A stretch of DNA of 64,000 nt from an uncultured Eubacterium sp. (GTDB lineage: Bacteria > Bacillota > Clostridia > Lachnospirales > Lachnospiraceae), in contig CAJUTM010000014.1 of the NCBI GenBank assembly GCA_910589595.1, forward strand, positions 7,625 through 71,624, read 5' to 3'. Below the pieces are notes generated by a model, which was not told the origin of the DNA, made no database searches, and saw only the letters and a list, made by a program, of their open reading frames with translations. The position numbers and the translations under genes were made by a program. This document shows positions 54,131 through 63,447 of the stretch, in pieces (position 1 is the stretch's first letter; every line of letters begins with the position of its first letter).

Positions 54131-55468
54131 TTATTCTTCCTCCTCATTCCATAGTTCTCCCACCAAATCATATCCTCTGGCGTCCGTTATCCGTATCGTC
54201 AATATCGTGCCGGACATAATTTCATAAGGGGCGGAAAAGAAAACACAGCCGTCGATATCCGGCGCATCCCGATAGGTTCTTCCAACATATACGTCGTCTT
54301 CCGGTAAATAGCCATCGACTAAAACGGATAAAACCTTTCCTGTCATCCTTTCGTTCTGCCGGAAAATGACCTCCTGTTCCGCCTCCATAATCTCATCTGC
54401 CCATTGCCGCCGAATTTGTTCTTCCGGTAAATCGGACATCGTGGCAGCCGGCGTTCCCTCTTCTGGAGAATACGGAAAAACACCAAGTCGTTCAAACTGG
54501 TATTTCACCGCAAAATCCACACATTCCTCGTGCTGTTTTTGCGTCTCTCCCGGAAAGCCGCTGATTAGCGTCGTACGCAGAGCAACATCCGGCAGTACTT
54601 CTCTTATTTCATGCAATTTCTGAATCAACTCTTGTTTTGTTGTTCTGCGCCCCATACGCCGGAGTACTTCATCATTACAATGTTGTATTGGCAAATCGAG
54701 ATAGTGGCATATTTTCGGCTCCTGCTTCATTGTCAGGAGAAGTTCTTTTGTTATCTCTTCTGGATAACAGTACATAACACGGAGCCACTCAATTCCCTCG
54801 ATACGGCACAGTTCCCGTAGCAGATGTGGCAGGCGCTTTTCTCCGTATAAATCGACTCCGTACAGAGTAGTCTCCTGTGCAATGACAATCAGTTCTTTCG
54901 TTCCCCGCTCTGCCAGTAACGAAGCTTCCGACACCAGTTCCTCAATGGGGATACTGCGGTAATTCCCACGCAAATAGGGGATAATGCAGTATGTACAACG
55001 CTTATTACAGCCCTCGGCGATTTTTAAATAGGCGGTATGGGCAGAAGAAGTACTAATGCGGGAAATGAGATTTTGCGGGAGATAGTCCGGCTCTGCCAGA
55101 TAACATCCCTTTTGCCCGCTTATCGTGCCGCGCACAACGTCAGCAATCGTATCATATGCCGTAGCGCCGACAACGGCGTCCACTTCGGGAATTTCTTTGC
55201 GAATCTCTTCCGCGTAGCGCTGTGCCAGACATCCGCATACAATGAGGGCAATACAGTTTCCATCTCTTTTATATTCTGCCATCTCGAGAATAGTCTCAAT
55301 ACTCTCCTCTTTGGCATCACAGATAAAGGCACACGTATTTACAATAATGATTTCGGCTTCCTGCGGCACATCAGTAATTGAAATATCCTGTGCTGCCAGC
55401 AGCGCAAGCATTTTTTCACTGTCTACAAGATTTTTGTCACAGCCCAGTGATACAAAAAACAGTCTCAT
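54131..55468 (-). CDS. rimO: ribosomal protein S12 methylthiotransferase RimO
   Basis: 445 residues from ATG 55468, which overlaps the folD stop by 4 bp. Auxiliary cluster: Cys10 (SLGCDKNLVDSE), Cys46 (NTCAFI) and Cys80 (CGCLAQRY). Radical SAM cluster: Cys154, Cys158 and Cys161 (GCNKRCTYCIIPYLRG). A C-terminal TRAM domain follows. The SLGCDKNLVDSE start marks RimO rather than MiaB. It methylthiolates Asp89 of S12 (E. coli numbering). Confidence 0.95.
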   Translation of the reverse strand: MRLFFVSLGCDKNLVDSEKMLALLAAQDISITDVPQEAEIIIVNTCAFICDAKEESIETILEMAEYKRDGNCIALIVCGCLAQRYAEEIRKEIPEVDAVVGATAYDTIADVVRGTISGQKGCYLAEPDYLPQNLISRISTSSAHTAYLKIAEGCNKRCTYCIIPYLRGNYRSIPIEELVSEASLLAERGTKELIVIAQETTLYGVDLYGEKRLPHLLRELCRIEGIEWLRVMYCYPEEITKELLLTMKQEPKICHYLDLPIQHCNDEVLRRMGRRTTKQELIQKLHEIREVLPDVALRTTLISGFPGETQKQHEECVDFAVKYQFERLGVFPYSPEEGTPAATMSDLPEEQIRRQWADEIMEAEQEVIFRQNERMTGKVLSVLVDGYLPEDDVYVGRTYRDAPDIDGCVFFSAPYEIMSGTILTIRITDARGYDLVGELWNEEEE

Positions 55469-56304
55469 GCTTCCTGTATTCCTTTCGCTTCCACACAATT
55501 GTTCATCAGCATGGCGATTGTCATCGGCCCGACGCCACCCGGAACCGGAGTGATGGCGGAAGCAAGCGGAGCCACGCTGTCAAAATCGACATCCCCACAT
55601 AACTTGTTGTTTTCATTGCGGTGAATACCGACATCAATGACAACGGCGCCTTCTTTTACATAAGCGGCAGTGATAAATTTCGGCTTGCCGATTGCCACAA
55701 TAAGAATATCGGCTCGTTTTGTTACCTCTTTTAAATTTTTTGTCCTGCTGTGACAGACGGTAACGGTAGCGTTCTCGCGAAGCATAAGAAGAGCCATCGG
55801 CTTGCCTACGATATTGCTGCGTCCCACAATGACGCATTCTTTTCCCTCTGTCTCAACACCGCTGCGCTTCAGAAGCTGTACAATCCCCGCCGGCGTACAC
55901 GATACAAAACCCGCCTGTCCGATACTGAGAGCGCCGACACTCTGCGGATGAAAACCGTCGACATCTTTCTTCGGGGAAATCTTCCGGATAACTTTATCTT
56001 CATCAATATGTTCAGGCAGGGGAAGTTGAACTAAAATGCCGTGAACTTCATCATCTTTGTTTAATTTCTCTACGAGTTCCAGTAATTCTTTCTCCGATGT
56101 CTTTTCCGGCAGCTCATAGGCAAGGGAATGAATACCGATATACTCGCATGCCTTTTTCTTGTTGCCGACATATACGGTAGACGCCGGATCATTTCCCACC
56201 TGTATAACAGCCAGTGTGATATCAAGCTGTTCTCTCTTTACCCGTTCTTTACATTCATCTTTAACTTCTGCTGAAATCCGTTTGCCATCAATTATCTTTG
56301 CCAT
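55465..56304 (-). CDS. folD: methylenetetrahydrofolate dehydrogenase/cyclohydrolase
   Basis: 279 residues. Motifs: VQVGNDPASTVYVGNKKKAC (catalytic Lys in YVGNKKK), GILVQLPLPEHID, SPKKDVDGFHP, VIVGRSNIVGKPMALLML and PVPGGVGPMTIAML. It interconverts methylene- and formyl-THF, next to the Fhs reaction encoded at 61.7 kb. GGAGGATAGG precedes the ATG. Confidence 0.96.
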   Translation of the reverse strand: MAKIIDGKRISAEVKDECKERVKREQLDITLAVIQVGNDPASTVYVGNKKKACEYIGIHSLAYELPEKTSEKELLELVEKLNKDDEVHGILVQLPLPEHIDEDKVIRKISPKKDVDGFHPQSVGALSIGQAGFVSCTPAGIVQLLKRSGVETEGKECVIVGRSNIVGKPMALLMLRENATVTVCHSRTKNLKEVTKRADILIVAIGKPKFITAAYVKEGAVVIDVGIHRNENNKLCGDVDFDSVAPLASAITPVPGGVGPMTIAMLMNNCVEAKGIQEA

Positions 56305-56320
56305 TTCCTATCCTCCATTG

Positions 56321-57001
56321 TCAATTTATTTCTACAATACTGTCCCGAATCGCCTGCATATGAAAATCCGTACGGTTAATGACATCCGCGCAGGCGCGCA
56401 GTTCATAGGCGATGTTTTCCGCATCTTTAATATCTTTTTTGTATTTTACCTGATGTTCCAGACTGGCCCAGAAGTCCATGGCAATTGTGCGTATCTGCAC
56501 TTCCACCCGCATTTGCTCTTTGTGGTCGGAAAAAAAGACCGGCACTTCAACAATCAGATGGTAACTGCGGTAACCGTTCATTTTGGGATTTTTAATATAA
56601 TCCTTTGTTTTTATGAGGTGGACATCATCCTGCGCAATAAGCATATCGGCTATTTTATAAATATCGTCAATAAAAGCGCAGATGACACGGACGCCGGCCA
56701 CATCATTCAGATGATTGCGAATCGTCTCAATCGACAGCGGAAGTCCTTTCTTTTTCAGCTTCGTAGCAATGCTGTCAGGTTTTTTAATACGTGTCTTAAT
56801 GAACTCAATCGGATTGCGTTTGCTCATAATCGACAGCTCGTCATTAAGAACCTGTAATTTTGTCGCAACTTCCTTAATGGCACAACTGTACATCATCATC
56901 ATTTTGTCAAACTCAATGCTCTCCCCATTAAAAACATTGTCCTTGTCCTTTGGCAGATTTGGCTGTCTCACAAAGGATGTATGTAATTCCTGTTCCAACA
57001 T
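56321..57001 (-). CDS. small alarmone synthetase (RelQ/YjbM type)
   Basis: 226 residues from ATG 57001 (AGGAG eight bases upstream). Only the RelA/SpoT synthetase domain is present: IKTRIKKPDSIATKLKKKG, NDVAGVRVICAFIDDIY, PKMNGYRSYHLIVEVPV and MRVEVQIRTIAMDFWASLEH. There is no HD hydrolase, TGS or ACT part. It makes (p)ppGpp-type alarmones under stress. First gene of an eleven-gene operon. I give no symbol because RelP and RelQ are hard to separate by eye. Confidence 0.9.
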   Translation of the reverse strand: MLEQELHTSFVRQPNLPKDKDNVFNGESIEFDKMMMMYSCAIKEVATKLQVLNDELSIMSKRNPIEFIKTRIKKPDSIATKLKKKGLPLSIETIRNHLNDVAGVRVICAFIDDIYKIADMLIAQDDVHLIKTKDYIKNPKMNGYRSYHLIVEVPVFFSDHKEQMRVEVQIRTIAMDFWASLEHQVKYKKDIKDAENIAYELRACADVINRTDFHMQAIRDSIVEIN

Positions 57002-57043
57002 AATCATTTCTCCTGTCTGTAAAGCCATAAATACCTACATAAT

Positions 57044-57071
57044 ATTATAAGTGAAATAGCGTGAAAGTCAA
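57044..57071 (-). promoter_or_regulatory. promoter of the relQ-to-cheR operon
   Basis: TTGACT (57066-57071), a 16-base spacer and TATAAT (57044-57049) on the minus strand, about 42 bp before the start. Confidence 0.7.
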
Positions 57072-57099
57072 ACAGGAATTCCAAAGAAAAAGAAATTTA

Positions 57100-57128
57100 T
57101 TGCCTTTTGGGAGGGAAATCGTTATAAT
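57100..57128 (+). promoter_or_regulatory. promoter of the 89-residue protein gene
   Basis: TTGCCT (57100-57105), a 17-base spacer and TATAAT (57123-57128), 32 bp before the ATG. Confidence 0.55.
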
Positions 57129-57160
57129 CGTTCATAGACTATGAGGAAAGAGGTGTGCCA

Positions 57161-57430
57161 ATGTTCCGTTTATGGGGGAAAATGATGAAAGAAAACCGGC
57201 TTCTCCGCGACACCGTATATGAAAACGGCGACCGGACGCTGAACCGGACAAAAAAGGTATTTGCCGCATTACATGACATTTGCATGGAATTTGACTTGCA
57301 GGAACCTATCTGGCTGGATAAAAATATAAACGAATTTAAGCGCGTGGACAAGACAAGATTTGCGCAGGATAATTTTATTGAAAGCATTGATTTTGACTAT
57401 CTGGAAATTCATGTAATTGAAGAAGATTAA
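57161..57430 (+). CDS. small conserved-looking protein, function unknown
   Basis: 89 residues from ATG 57161 (GAGGT six bases upstream). It is soluble and mixed-charge, starts MFRLWGKMMKENRLLRDTV and ends in an acidic IHVIEED. No signal, membrane segment or cysteine cluster is seen. A credible promoter and RBS argue that it is real. A domain was not recognised. It lies divergent from relQ and 64 bp before the ferredoxin gene. Confidence 0.7.
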   Translation: MFRLWGKMMKENRLLRDTVYENGDRTLNRTKKVFAALHDICMEFDLQEPIWLDKNINEFKRVDKTRFAQDNFIESIDFDYLEIHVIEED

Positions 57431-57494
57431 TTTTGTATAATTCCACTCCTATGCGGACATACTGTTAAAAAATCTTGTTAGGAGTGTGTGTGAC

Positions 57495-57686
57495 ATGAAA
57501 ACATATGTAGATCAGGATACTTGTATTTCCTGCGGCTTATGTGTATCTACCGTAAATGAAGTATATGATTTTAACGAAGAGGGAAAAGCCGAAGCGATTG
57601 TAGACAGCGTTCCTCCGGAACAGGAAGAAGACGCCAGACAGGCCGCCGACAATTGTCCGGTAGACGCCATCGAAATTGAGGCATAA
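57495..57686 (+). CDS. monocluster [4Fe-4S] ferredoxin
   Basis: 63 residues from ATG 57495 (AGGAG ten bases upstream). Cluster ligands are Cys10, Cys13, Cys16 (DTCISCGLC) and Cys54 (NCPVDAI); the remainder is acidic. The ligand pattern (three close Cys plus one distant Cys-Pro) marks a single [4Fe-4S] cluster of the Bacillus/Thermotoga type. A low-potential electron carrier; its partner is unknown. Confidence 0.93.
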   Translation: MKTYVDQDTCISCGLCVSTVNEVYDFNEEGKAEAIVDSVPPEQEEDARQAADNCPVDAIEIEA

Positions 57687-57693
57687 GAAGAAC

Positions 57694-57748
57694 AAAAAAG
57701 TAAGATTGCCCTGTGAAAAACGTTTTTCCGCAGCAATCTTACTTTTTT
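57694..57748. terminator. bidirectional terminator between ferredoxin and hydratase genes
   Basis: A perfect 16-bp stem (57694-57709 with 57733-57748) with six As at one end and six Ts at the other, plus an inner hairpin. It serves convergent genes. Confidence 0.9.
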
Positions 57749-57757
57749 ATTTCTAAA

Positions 57758-60049
57758 TTATCCATTCTTTTTGTTGTAATTAATCAGGCAGCCTTTTTTA
57801 ATGATTTCACGTTCGTCATCGGTTAAGTTCCCGAGATGAAGTTCAAATTCCTGCATACCTTTATTGACAACATAGGCTTTTATCGTATCTTCTTTCGTCT
57901 CAATTGCCTTTTTAATATCCCGTACAAAGATATAGTCGTCTTTATCAAATGGCAAATCGCCATCGAATACAAATGGCAGCATACCCCAGTTAATAAGATT
58001 GGAGCGGTAACGCTTCGTCGCATACTCCCTCGCGATATTAGCCATGCCGCCAAGGACGCGCTGACAGCTTGCCGCCTGTTCGCGGGCCGAGCCGTCTCCC
58101 GGTTTCACGGCAAAGATAACGCTGCCGATTTCCGTCTCTTCCGGCACGATGTCAAATTGCTTTGCGACTGCCTCAAACACTTCTTGCAAGTGAGAATCGG
58201 CCGCATACATATCTTCTCCGGCAATTCTGGCTTTTTCCGCTTTCTGTATCTCTTTTGCCTTGCCGACATACGCCGGATCTTTGCGGCTCAGGGTAAATTC
58301 AGCAAGTCCCAGCGGATTTGAGCGGTAAGACGATGTCTCGCCGGACGGAATTAACTCGTCTGTCGTCGTCACCGGATCGTGAATCATGGAAACCACTTTT
58401 AAGAGCAGATGGTCGGTCAGCGCATACATCTGCGGCCAGTCAACAATATTCGGTCCGAATTTAATCTCAACACTTGGATCCGCTTTGCCCACGCCGTTAA
58501 ATACACGGTTTGCGTAAATGGATTTATCGTAATAATATTTTGGTTTGGAAAATTCCACGTCAATATCCGTGGCAGCCGTCAGATAGCCTTTGTTTGCTGC
58601 CGTAGCGGCGATGGAACGGGCGTCCATAAGCGCAACCGAGGCAATCTGCCCGCTCGTCACTTTTGAGCCCTCGCGGTTCGGGAAATTACGCGTGGAGTGA
58701 CGGATACTCAATCCCTTGTTGCTCGGAACGTCGCCGGCGCCGAAACAAGGCCCGCAGAATGCGGTGCGCACGGTAGCGCCTGTCGCCATCAAGTCGGCAA
58801 TGCGTCCGTTTTTGACAAGTTCCATGAAAATCGGCTGGGACGCCGGATATACACTAAGAGAGAACTCGTCCGCCCCGATAGTCTTACCCCGAAGAATATC
58901 TGCAGCGTCGCAGAGATTTTCGTAGCCGCCGCCGGCACAGCCGGCAATGACGCCCTGCTCTACATATAATTTGCCGTTGCGAATCTTATCGGTGAGCGTA
59001 AAGTTGATGTCTTTATTATTATCCAGACTAATGAGCGCTTTCTTCTCTACATCACGGAGAACATCTTCGAGATTGCTGTTTACCTCTTCAATCGTATATA
59101 CGTTGCTCGGGTGGAACGGCATGGCAATCATCGGTTTTATTTTGCCAAGGTCAACTTCCACTACCCCGTCGTAATAAGCGGCCTGTGCCGGCTGAAGTTC
59201 TTTATAATCATCAACTCTGCCGTGGATATCATAAAATTCTTTCACGGCCTCGTCCGTTCTCCAGATGGAAGACAGACAAGTCGTCTCGGTCGTCATAACG
59301 TCAATGCCAATCCGGAAATCGACACTGAGGTTATCGATTCCGTCACCGACAAATTCCATTACTTTATTGTTGACGTACCCGTTGGCAAATACCGCCCCGA
59401 TAATGGCGAGCGCCACATCCTGCGGGCCCACGCCTTTTTGCGGCGCACCGGTCAGATGGATGGCTACGACTTCCGGCATTGGAATATCATACGTCTGCTC
59501 TAACAACTGTTTTACAATCTCCGGCCCTCCCTCGCCGACGGCCATCGTGCCTAATGCCCCGTAGCGGGTATGGCTGTCCGAGCCGAGAATCATGGCGCCT
59601 CCGGCAGCCAGCATTTCTCTTGCAAACTGGTGGATTACCGCCTGATGAGGCGGTACATAGATACCGCCGTATTTTTTTGCACAGGAAAGACCGAATACAT
59701 GATCGTCTTCATTGATTGTGCCGCCTACCGCACAGAGGCTGTTGTGACAGTTTGTGAGTACATAAGGAACCGGAAATTTTTCCAGTCCGGATGCGCGCGC
59801 GGTCTGTAAAATGCCGACAAATGTTATATCGTGGGATGTCAATTTATCAAATTTAATTTTTAAATCTTTCGTATCGCCGGAAGTATTATGGGAAGATAAA
59901 ATATCATACGCCATCGTACCTCTGGCAGCTTCTTCTTTTGTCGTCTTTATACCTGTTTTGCTCTCAACTGCGGCTAAGGCGTCCGCGGAGTCAGCAATTA
60001 ACTCCGTACCGTTTACCAGATAAGCGCCGCTTTCATACAAATTAATCAT
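57758..60049 (-). CDS. aconitase-family hydratase
   Basis: 763 residues. Aconitase fold: GSDSHTRYGALGT (156-168) and predicted cluster ligands Cys371 (GCAGGG), Cys432 and Cys435 (FCGPCFGAGD). The swivel region carries SSYRSNPLGLAEFTLSRKDPA and PGDGSAREQAAS. It is shorter than AcnA (about 890) and longer than mitochondrial-type enzymes' core. In gut Clostridia such proteins are usually annotated only as 'hydratase'. Citrate/isocitrate is the likely substrate pair for glutamate synthesis, but another tricarboxylate or 2-methyl acid cannot be excluded. AAAGGAGG precedes the ATG. Confidence 0.85.
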   Translation of the reverse strand: MINLYESGAYLVNGTELIADSADALAAVESKTGIKTTKEEAARGTMAYDILSSHNTSGDTKDLKIKFDKLTSHDITFVGILQTARASGLEKFPVPYVLTNCHNSLCAVGGTINEDDHVFGLSCAKKYGGIYVPPHQAVIHQFAREMLAAGGAMILGSDSHTRYGALGTMAVGEGGPEIVKQLLEQTYDIPMPEVVAIHLTGAPQKGVGPQDVALAIIGAVFANGYVNNKVMEFVGDGIDNLSVDFRIGIDVMTTETTCLSSIWRTDEAVKEFYDIHGRVDDYKELQPAQAAYYDGVVEVDLGKIKPMIAMPFHPSNVYTIEEVNSNLEDVLRDVEKKALISLDNNKDINFTLTDKIRNGKLYVEQGVIAGCAGGGYENLCDAADILRGKTIGADEFSLSVYPASQPIFMELVKNGRIADLMATGATVRTAFCGPCFGAGDVPSNKGLSIRHSTRNFPNREGSKVTSGQIASVALMDARSIAATAANKGYLTAATDIDVEFSKPKYYYDKSIYANRVFNGVGKADPSVEIKFGPNIVDWPQMYALTDHLLLKVVSMIHDPVTTTDELIPSGETSSYRSNPLGLAEFTLSRKDPAYVGKAKEIQKAEKARIAGEDMYAADSHLQEVFEAVAKQFDIVPEETEIGSVIFAVKPGDGSAREQAASCQRVLGGMANIAREYATKRYRSNLINWGMLPFVFDGDLPFDKDDYIFVRDIKKAIETKEDTIKAYVVNKGMQEFELHLGNLTDDEREIIKKGCLINYNKKNG

Positions 60050-60097
60050 AGGGAGCCTCCTTTTATATTTATCCTGTTAAATATTTCACCAAAGTAT

Positions 60098-60126
60098 AGT
60101 ATACTTGCTTTTCCTGCGGAATGCAA
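60098..60126 (-). promoter_or_regulatory. probable promoter of the hydratase gene
   Basis: TTGCAT (60121-60126), a 17-base spacer and TATACT (60098-60103) on the minus strand, about 50 bp before the ATG. The -35 is weak. Confidence 0.5.
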
Positions 60127-60155
60127 ATATTTTTCCGCTAATCTTACATATTATC

Positions 60156-60184
60156 TTGTCAGTGCTGTAAAAATAAGGTAGAAT
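60156..60184 (+). promoter_or_regulatory. promoter of pyrBI
   Basis: TTGTCA (60156-60161), a 17-base spacer and TAGAAT (60179-60184), 75 bp before pyrB. The expected leader contains a hairpin (GGGGTCAAA near 60191 with TTTGTCCCC near 60214, one mismatch) but no T-run attenuator that I can see. Confidence 0.6.
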
Positions 60185-60258
60185 AGGGTTGGGGTCAAAC
60201 AGTATTTTGTCCCCTGACATCATTTATTCAGCTTGCTTTCAGGCAGATTGGAGGGTAT

Positions 60259-61182
60259 ATGCGACATTTAATGAATGCTCTTGACCTCTCGGTGGAAGAA
60301 ATCAATCATTTGATATCTCTGGCGGAGACGATTATTGAAGAGCCGGCTCGATATTCCGAAATATGCAAAGGAAAAAAACTTGCCACTTGTTTTTACGAAC
60401 CCAGCACGAGAACAAGGTTAAGTTTTGAATCAGCGATGATGAATCTGGGCGGACAAGTTCTCGGCTTTTCTTCTGCCGATTCGAGTTCGGCAGCAAAGGG
60501 GGAAAGTGTTTCCGATACGATACGGGTGATTTCCGGTTATGCTGATATTTGTGCGATGCGCCATCCGAAAGAAGGAGCTCCTCTTGTTGCTTCTCTTCAC
60601 TCTTCCATTCCGGTAATCAATGCCGGAGACGGCGGCCACAACCATCCGACACAGACACTGACAGACCTTTTGACGATTAAAAACCTCAAAGGACGTTTAA
60701 ACAATCTCACGATTGGCTTGTGCGGCGACTTAAAATTCGGGCGGACTGTCCATTCGCTGATTGAGGCGATGGTTCGTTATCCGGATGTACGCTTTGTCAT
60801 GATTTCTCCAGACGAATTAAAAATACCGGATTATCTCCGCCGTGACACGCTGGACGCCAAAGGAATTGAATATAAAGAAGTAAATGTATTAGAAGATGTT
60901 CTTCCCGAACTTGATTTGCTGTATATGACACGTGTTCAGAGAGAACGTTTTTTTAATGAAGAAGATTATATCCGCTTAAAAGACAGTTTTATTTTAGATA
61001 GCAGAAAAATGAAACTGGCGCCGGAAGATATGCTTGTCCTTCATCCGCTTCCGCGCGTGAATGAGATATCGACAGAAGTAGACGAAGACCCACGGGCAGT
61101 TTATTTTAAACAGGCTCAGTTTGGCGTCTACATCCGCATGGCGCTCATTATGACATTATTGGAGGTGAATCCGGCATGTTAA
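60259..61182 (+). CDS. pyrB: aspartate carbamoyltransferase catalytic chain
   Basis: 307 residues. Carbamoyl-phosphate loop FYEPSTRTRLSFESAM, the ADSSSAAKGESVSDT loop with its Ser/Lys, HPTQTLTDL and HPLPRVNEI. First committed step of pyrimidine synthesis. GGAGGG precedes the ATG. It overlaps pyrI by 7 bp. Confidence 0.96.
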   Translation: MRHLMNALDLSVEEINHLISLAETIIEEPARYSEICKGKKLATCFYEPSTRTRLSFESAMMNLGGQVLGFSSADSSSAAKGESVSDTIRVISGYADICAMRHPKEGAPLVASLHSSIPVINAGDGGHNHPTQTLTDLLTIKNLKGRLNNLTIGLCGDLKFGRTVHSLIEAMVRYPDVRFVMISPDELKIPDYLRRDTLDAKGIEYKEVNVLEDVLPELDLLYMTRVQRERFFNEEDYIRLKDSFILDSRKMKLAPEDMLVLHPLPRVNEISTEVDEDPRAVYFKQAQFGVYIRMALIMTLLEVNPAC

Positions 61183-61604
61183 ATATCGGTGGCTTAAATG
61201 AAGGAGTCGTTATCGACCATATCAAGGCAGGCGGGGCGATGGAGATTTATAACTATCTGGGGTTGGAAAAACTCGACTGTTCCGTTGCCATTATTAAAAA
61301 CGCCCGCAGCAATAAAATGGGAAAGAAAGATATTATAAAAATCGAGGGGCCGATTACGGTAAACTTAGATATTCTCGGCGTACTGGACAGCAGTATTACG
61401 ATTAATGTCATTCGCGACAATGAAATCGTGGAAAAGCGCACGCTTGCGCTTCCGGAAATGGTTACTAACGTCATAAAATGTAAAAATCCACGGTGCATTA
61501 CTTCCATAGAACAGGAACTGCCGCACCGCTTCAAATTGACGGATAAGGAAAACCGCGTTTACCGCTGTCTGTACTGCGAACAGAAGTTTTCCCGCAGACA
61601 TTAG
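61176..61604 (+). CDS. pyrI: aspartate carbamoyltransferase regulatory chain
   Basis: 142 residues. The allosteric domain (IDHIKAGGAMEIYNYLGLE) is followed by a zinc domain with four Cys (CKNPRC and CLYC spacing) that contacts PyrB. With pyrB it forms an ATP/CTP-controlled holoenzyme like that of enterobacteria. Together with the terminator at 61605 the unit is bicistronic. Confidence 0.95.
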   Translation: MLNIGGLNEGVVIDHIKAGGAMEIYNYLGLEKLDCSVAIIKNARSNKMGKKDIIKIEGPITVNLDILGVLDSSITINVIRDNEIVEKRTLALPEMVTNVIKCKNPRCITSIEQELPHRFKLTDKENRVYRCLYCEQKFSRRH

Positions 61605-61652
61605 ACGGAGGATGGCAAGTCGAAAGGGAGTCGACTTGCCATCCTCCGTTTA
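61605..61652. terminator. terminator between pyrI and fhs
   Basis: A perfect 18-bp stem (61605-61622 with 61632-61649) and a 9-base loop, starting at the pyrI stop. Only three Ts follow on the plus strand; it may serve both convergent genes. Confidence 0.8.
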
Positions 61653-61667
61653 TATATCCCATGCGGA

Positions 61668-63338
61668 TTAAAATAATCCGGTGATTTTACCGTTTTCATT
61701 TACATCTACTTTTTCGGCTGCCGGTACTTTTGGCAGCCCCGGCATTGTCATAATCGTACCGGTCAGGGCTACGACAAATCCCGCTCCGGCAGAGACATAG
61801 ACGTCCCGAATATGAATCGGGAAGTTTTGCGGTCTTCCCAATTTTGTTTTGTCGTCAGAAAGCGAATATTGATTCTTGGCCATACATACCGGCAGTCTGC
61901 CGTAGCCGAGTTTTTCAATACGCGCTATCTGCTGTTCAGCCGCCGAATCGAAAATCACTTCGCCGGCGCCGTATATTTCCCGCGCAATCGTCGCCATCTT
62001 CTCTTTTAAAGATTTTTCTTCTTCATAGAGATAATGGAAACCGCTTGTTTTTGTTTCTATTGTTTCCACCAGCTTCTTAGCAAGCGCAGTTCCGCCCTCA
62101 CCGCCCTTTTCCCATACTTCGGAGAGAGCAAATTCACATCCGCGGCTCTCACAGAACTCCTGCACAAATGCCAGTTCCGCTGATGTGTCGGTTACAAAAC
62201 GGTTGAGGGTGACAACACAGGGAACCCCGAATTTTGCTATATTTTCTATATGTTTTTCCAGATTCACAATTCCGGCTTTTAACGCCTGCATATTCTCTTC
62301 GCCCAACTGCTCTTTCGCCGCCCCGCCATTATATTTGAGCGCGCGCACAGTTGCGACTAAGACAATGGCGTCCGGTTTCAGATTGCCGATCCGGCATTTG
62401 ATATCCATAAATTTCTCCGCGCCCAAATCCGCGCCGAAGCCGGCTTCGGTAATCGTATAATCGGCCAGTTTGAGCGCCGTTTTTGTCGCGCGCAGACTGT
62501 TGCAGCCATGTGCAATATTGGCAAACGGGCCTCCGTGTACAAGTACCGGCGTATGCTCCAGCGTCTGTACGAGATTGGGACGGATGGCGTCTTTTAACAG
62601 CGCCGCCATAGCTCCCACGGCGTTGATTTGCCCCGCCGTAACCGGCTCCCCGCTATAAGTGTAAGCAACAATAATTTTTGCCAGCCGCTCTTTTAAATCT
62701 GCCATATCCTGCGCCAGACAGAGGATAGCCATGATTTCCGATGCCACGGTAATAATAAAATGGTCTTCGCGTGTCACCCCGTCGACTTTACGCCCGAGAC
62801 CTACGGTAATGTTGCGGAGAACTCTGTCATTCATGTCCACACAGCGTTTCCACACAATCTGTTTCGTATCAATTTGAAGTTTATTTCCCTGCTGGATATG
62901 ATTGTCAAGCATGGCGGCCAGCAAGTTATTGGCTGACGTTATCGCATGAAAATCACCGGTGAAATGCAGGTTCAAATCGTCCATCGGTACGACCTGCGAA
63001 TACCCGCCGCCGGCGGCGCCGCCTTTCAATCCGAAACAGGGGCCGAGAGACGGTTCACGCAAGGCAACTACCGCCTTTTTCCCAATCTGCTCCATCGCCT
63101 GCCCGAGTCCGACTGTAATCGTCGTTTTTCCCTCTCCGGCCGGAGTCGGGTTGATTGCCGTCACTAAAATAAGTTTGCCATCCGCACGGTCTTTGATGCG
63201 ATTCCATAATTCGTCTGTCAGTTTTGCCTTGTACTTACCGTACAAATCCAATTCATCTTCCGCAATATCCAGTCTTGCTGCTACTTCCTGAATCGGTTTC
63301 ATTTCTGCTTCTAACGCAATGTCAATATCTGTCTTCAT
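61668..63338 (-). CDS. fhs: formate-tetrahydrofolate ligase
   Basis: 556 residues, full length. N-terminal LYGKYKAKL, ATP site NPTPAGEGKTTITVGLGQA, the EPSLGPCFGLKGGAAGGGYSQ loop and DLNLHFTGDFHAIT. It activates formate onto THF with ATP. With FolD it supplies one-carbon units and, in acetogens, the methyl branch of CO2 fixation; no other Wood-Ljungdahl gene is in the window. RBS GGAGGTAGG. Confidence 0.97.
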   Translation of the reverse strand: MKTDIDIALEAEMKPIQEVAARLDIAEDELDLYGKYKAKLTDELWNRIKDRADGKLILVTAINPTPAGEGKTTITVGLGQAMEQIGKKAVVALREPSLGPCFGLKGGAAGGGYSQVVPMDDLNLHFTGDFHAITSANNLLAAMLDNHIQQGNKLQIDTKQIVWKRCVDMNDRVLRNITVGLGRKVDGVTREDHFIITVASEIMAILCLAQDMADLKERLAKIIVAYTYSGEPVTAGQINAVGAMAALLKDAIRPNLVQTLEHTPVLVHGGPFANIAHGCNSLRATKTALKLADYTITEAGFGADLGAEKFMDIKCRIGNLKPDAIVLVATVRALKYNGGAAKEQLGEENMQALKAGIVNLEKHIENIAKFGVPCVVTLNRFVTDTSAELAFVQEFCESRGCEFALSEVWEKGGEGGTALAKKLVETIETKTSGFHYLYEEEKSLKEKMATIAREIYGAGEVIFDSAAEQQIARIEKLGYGRLPVCMAKNQYSLSDDKTKLGRPQNFPIHIRDVYVSAGAGFVVALTGTIMTMPGLPKVPAAEKVDVNENGKITGLF

Positions 63339-63386
63339 TACCTACCTCCATATCAATCACACCATATTCGGATAACAATCGTTTTT

Positions 63387-63415
63387 ATTATACACATTAT
63401 CCTGCCTTGTTGCAA
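63387..63415 (-). promoter_or_regulatory. promoter of fhs
   Basis: TTGCAA (63410-63415), a 17-base spacer and TATAAT (63387-63392) on the minus strand, about 49 bp before the ATG. Confidence 0.65.
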
Positions 63416-63447
63416 CCGCATTTGCATAAGTCTAATCTTTTGTCCAT

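Noticed and set aside
60060..60258. A riboswitch between the hydratase and pyrB genes
   Set aside because: Only a simple hairpin is visible; no conserved aptamer core or terminator could be recognised.
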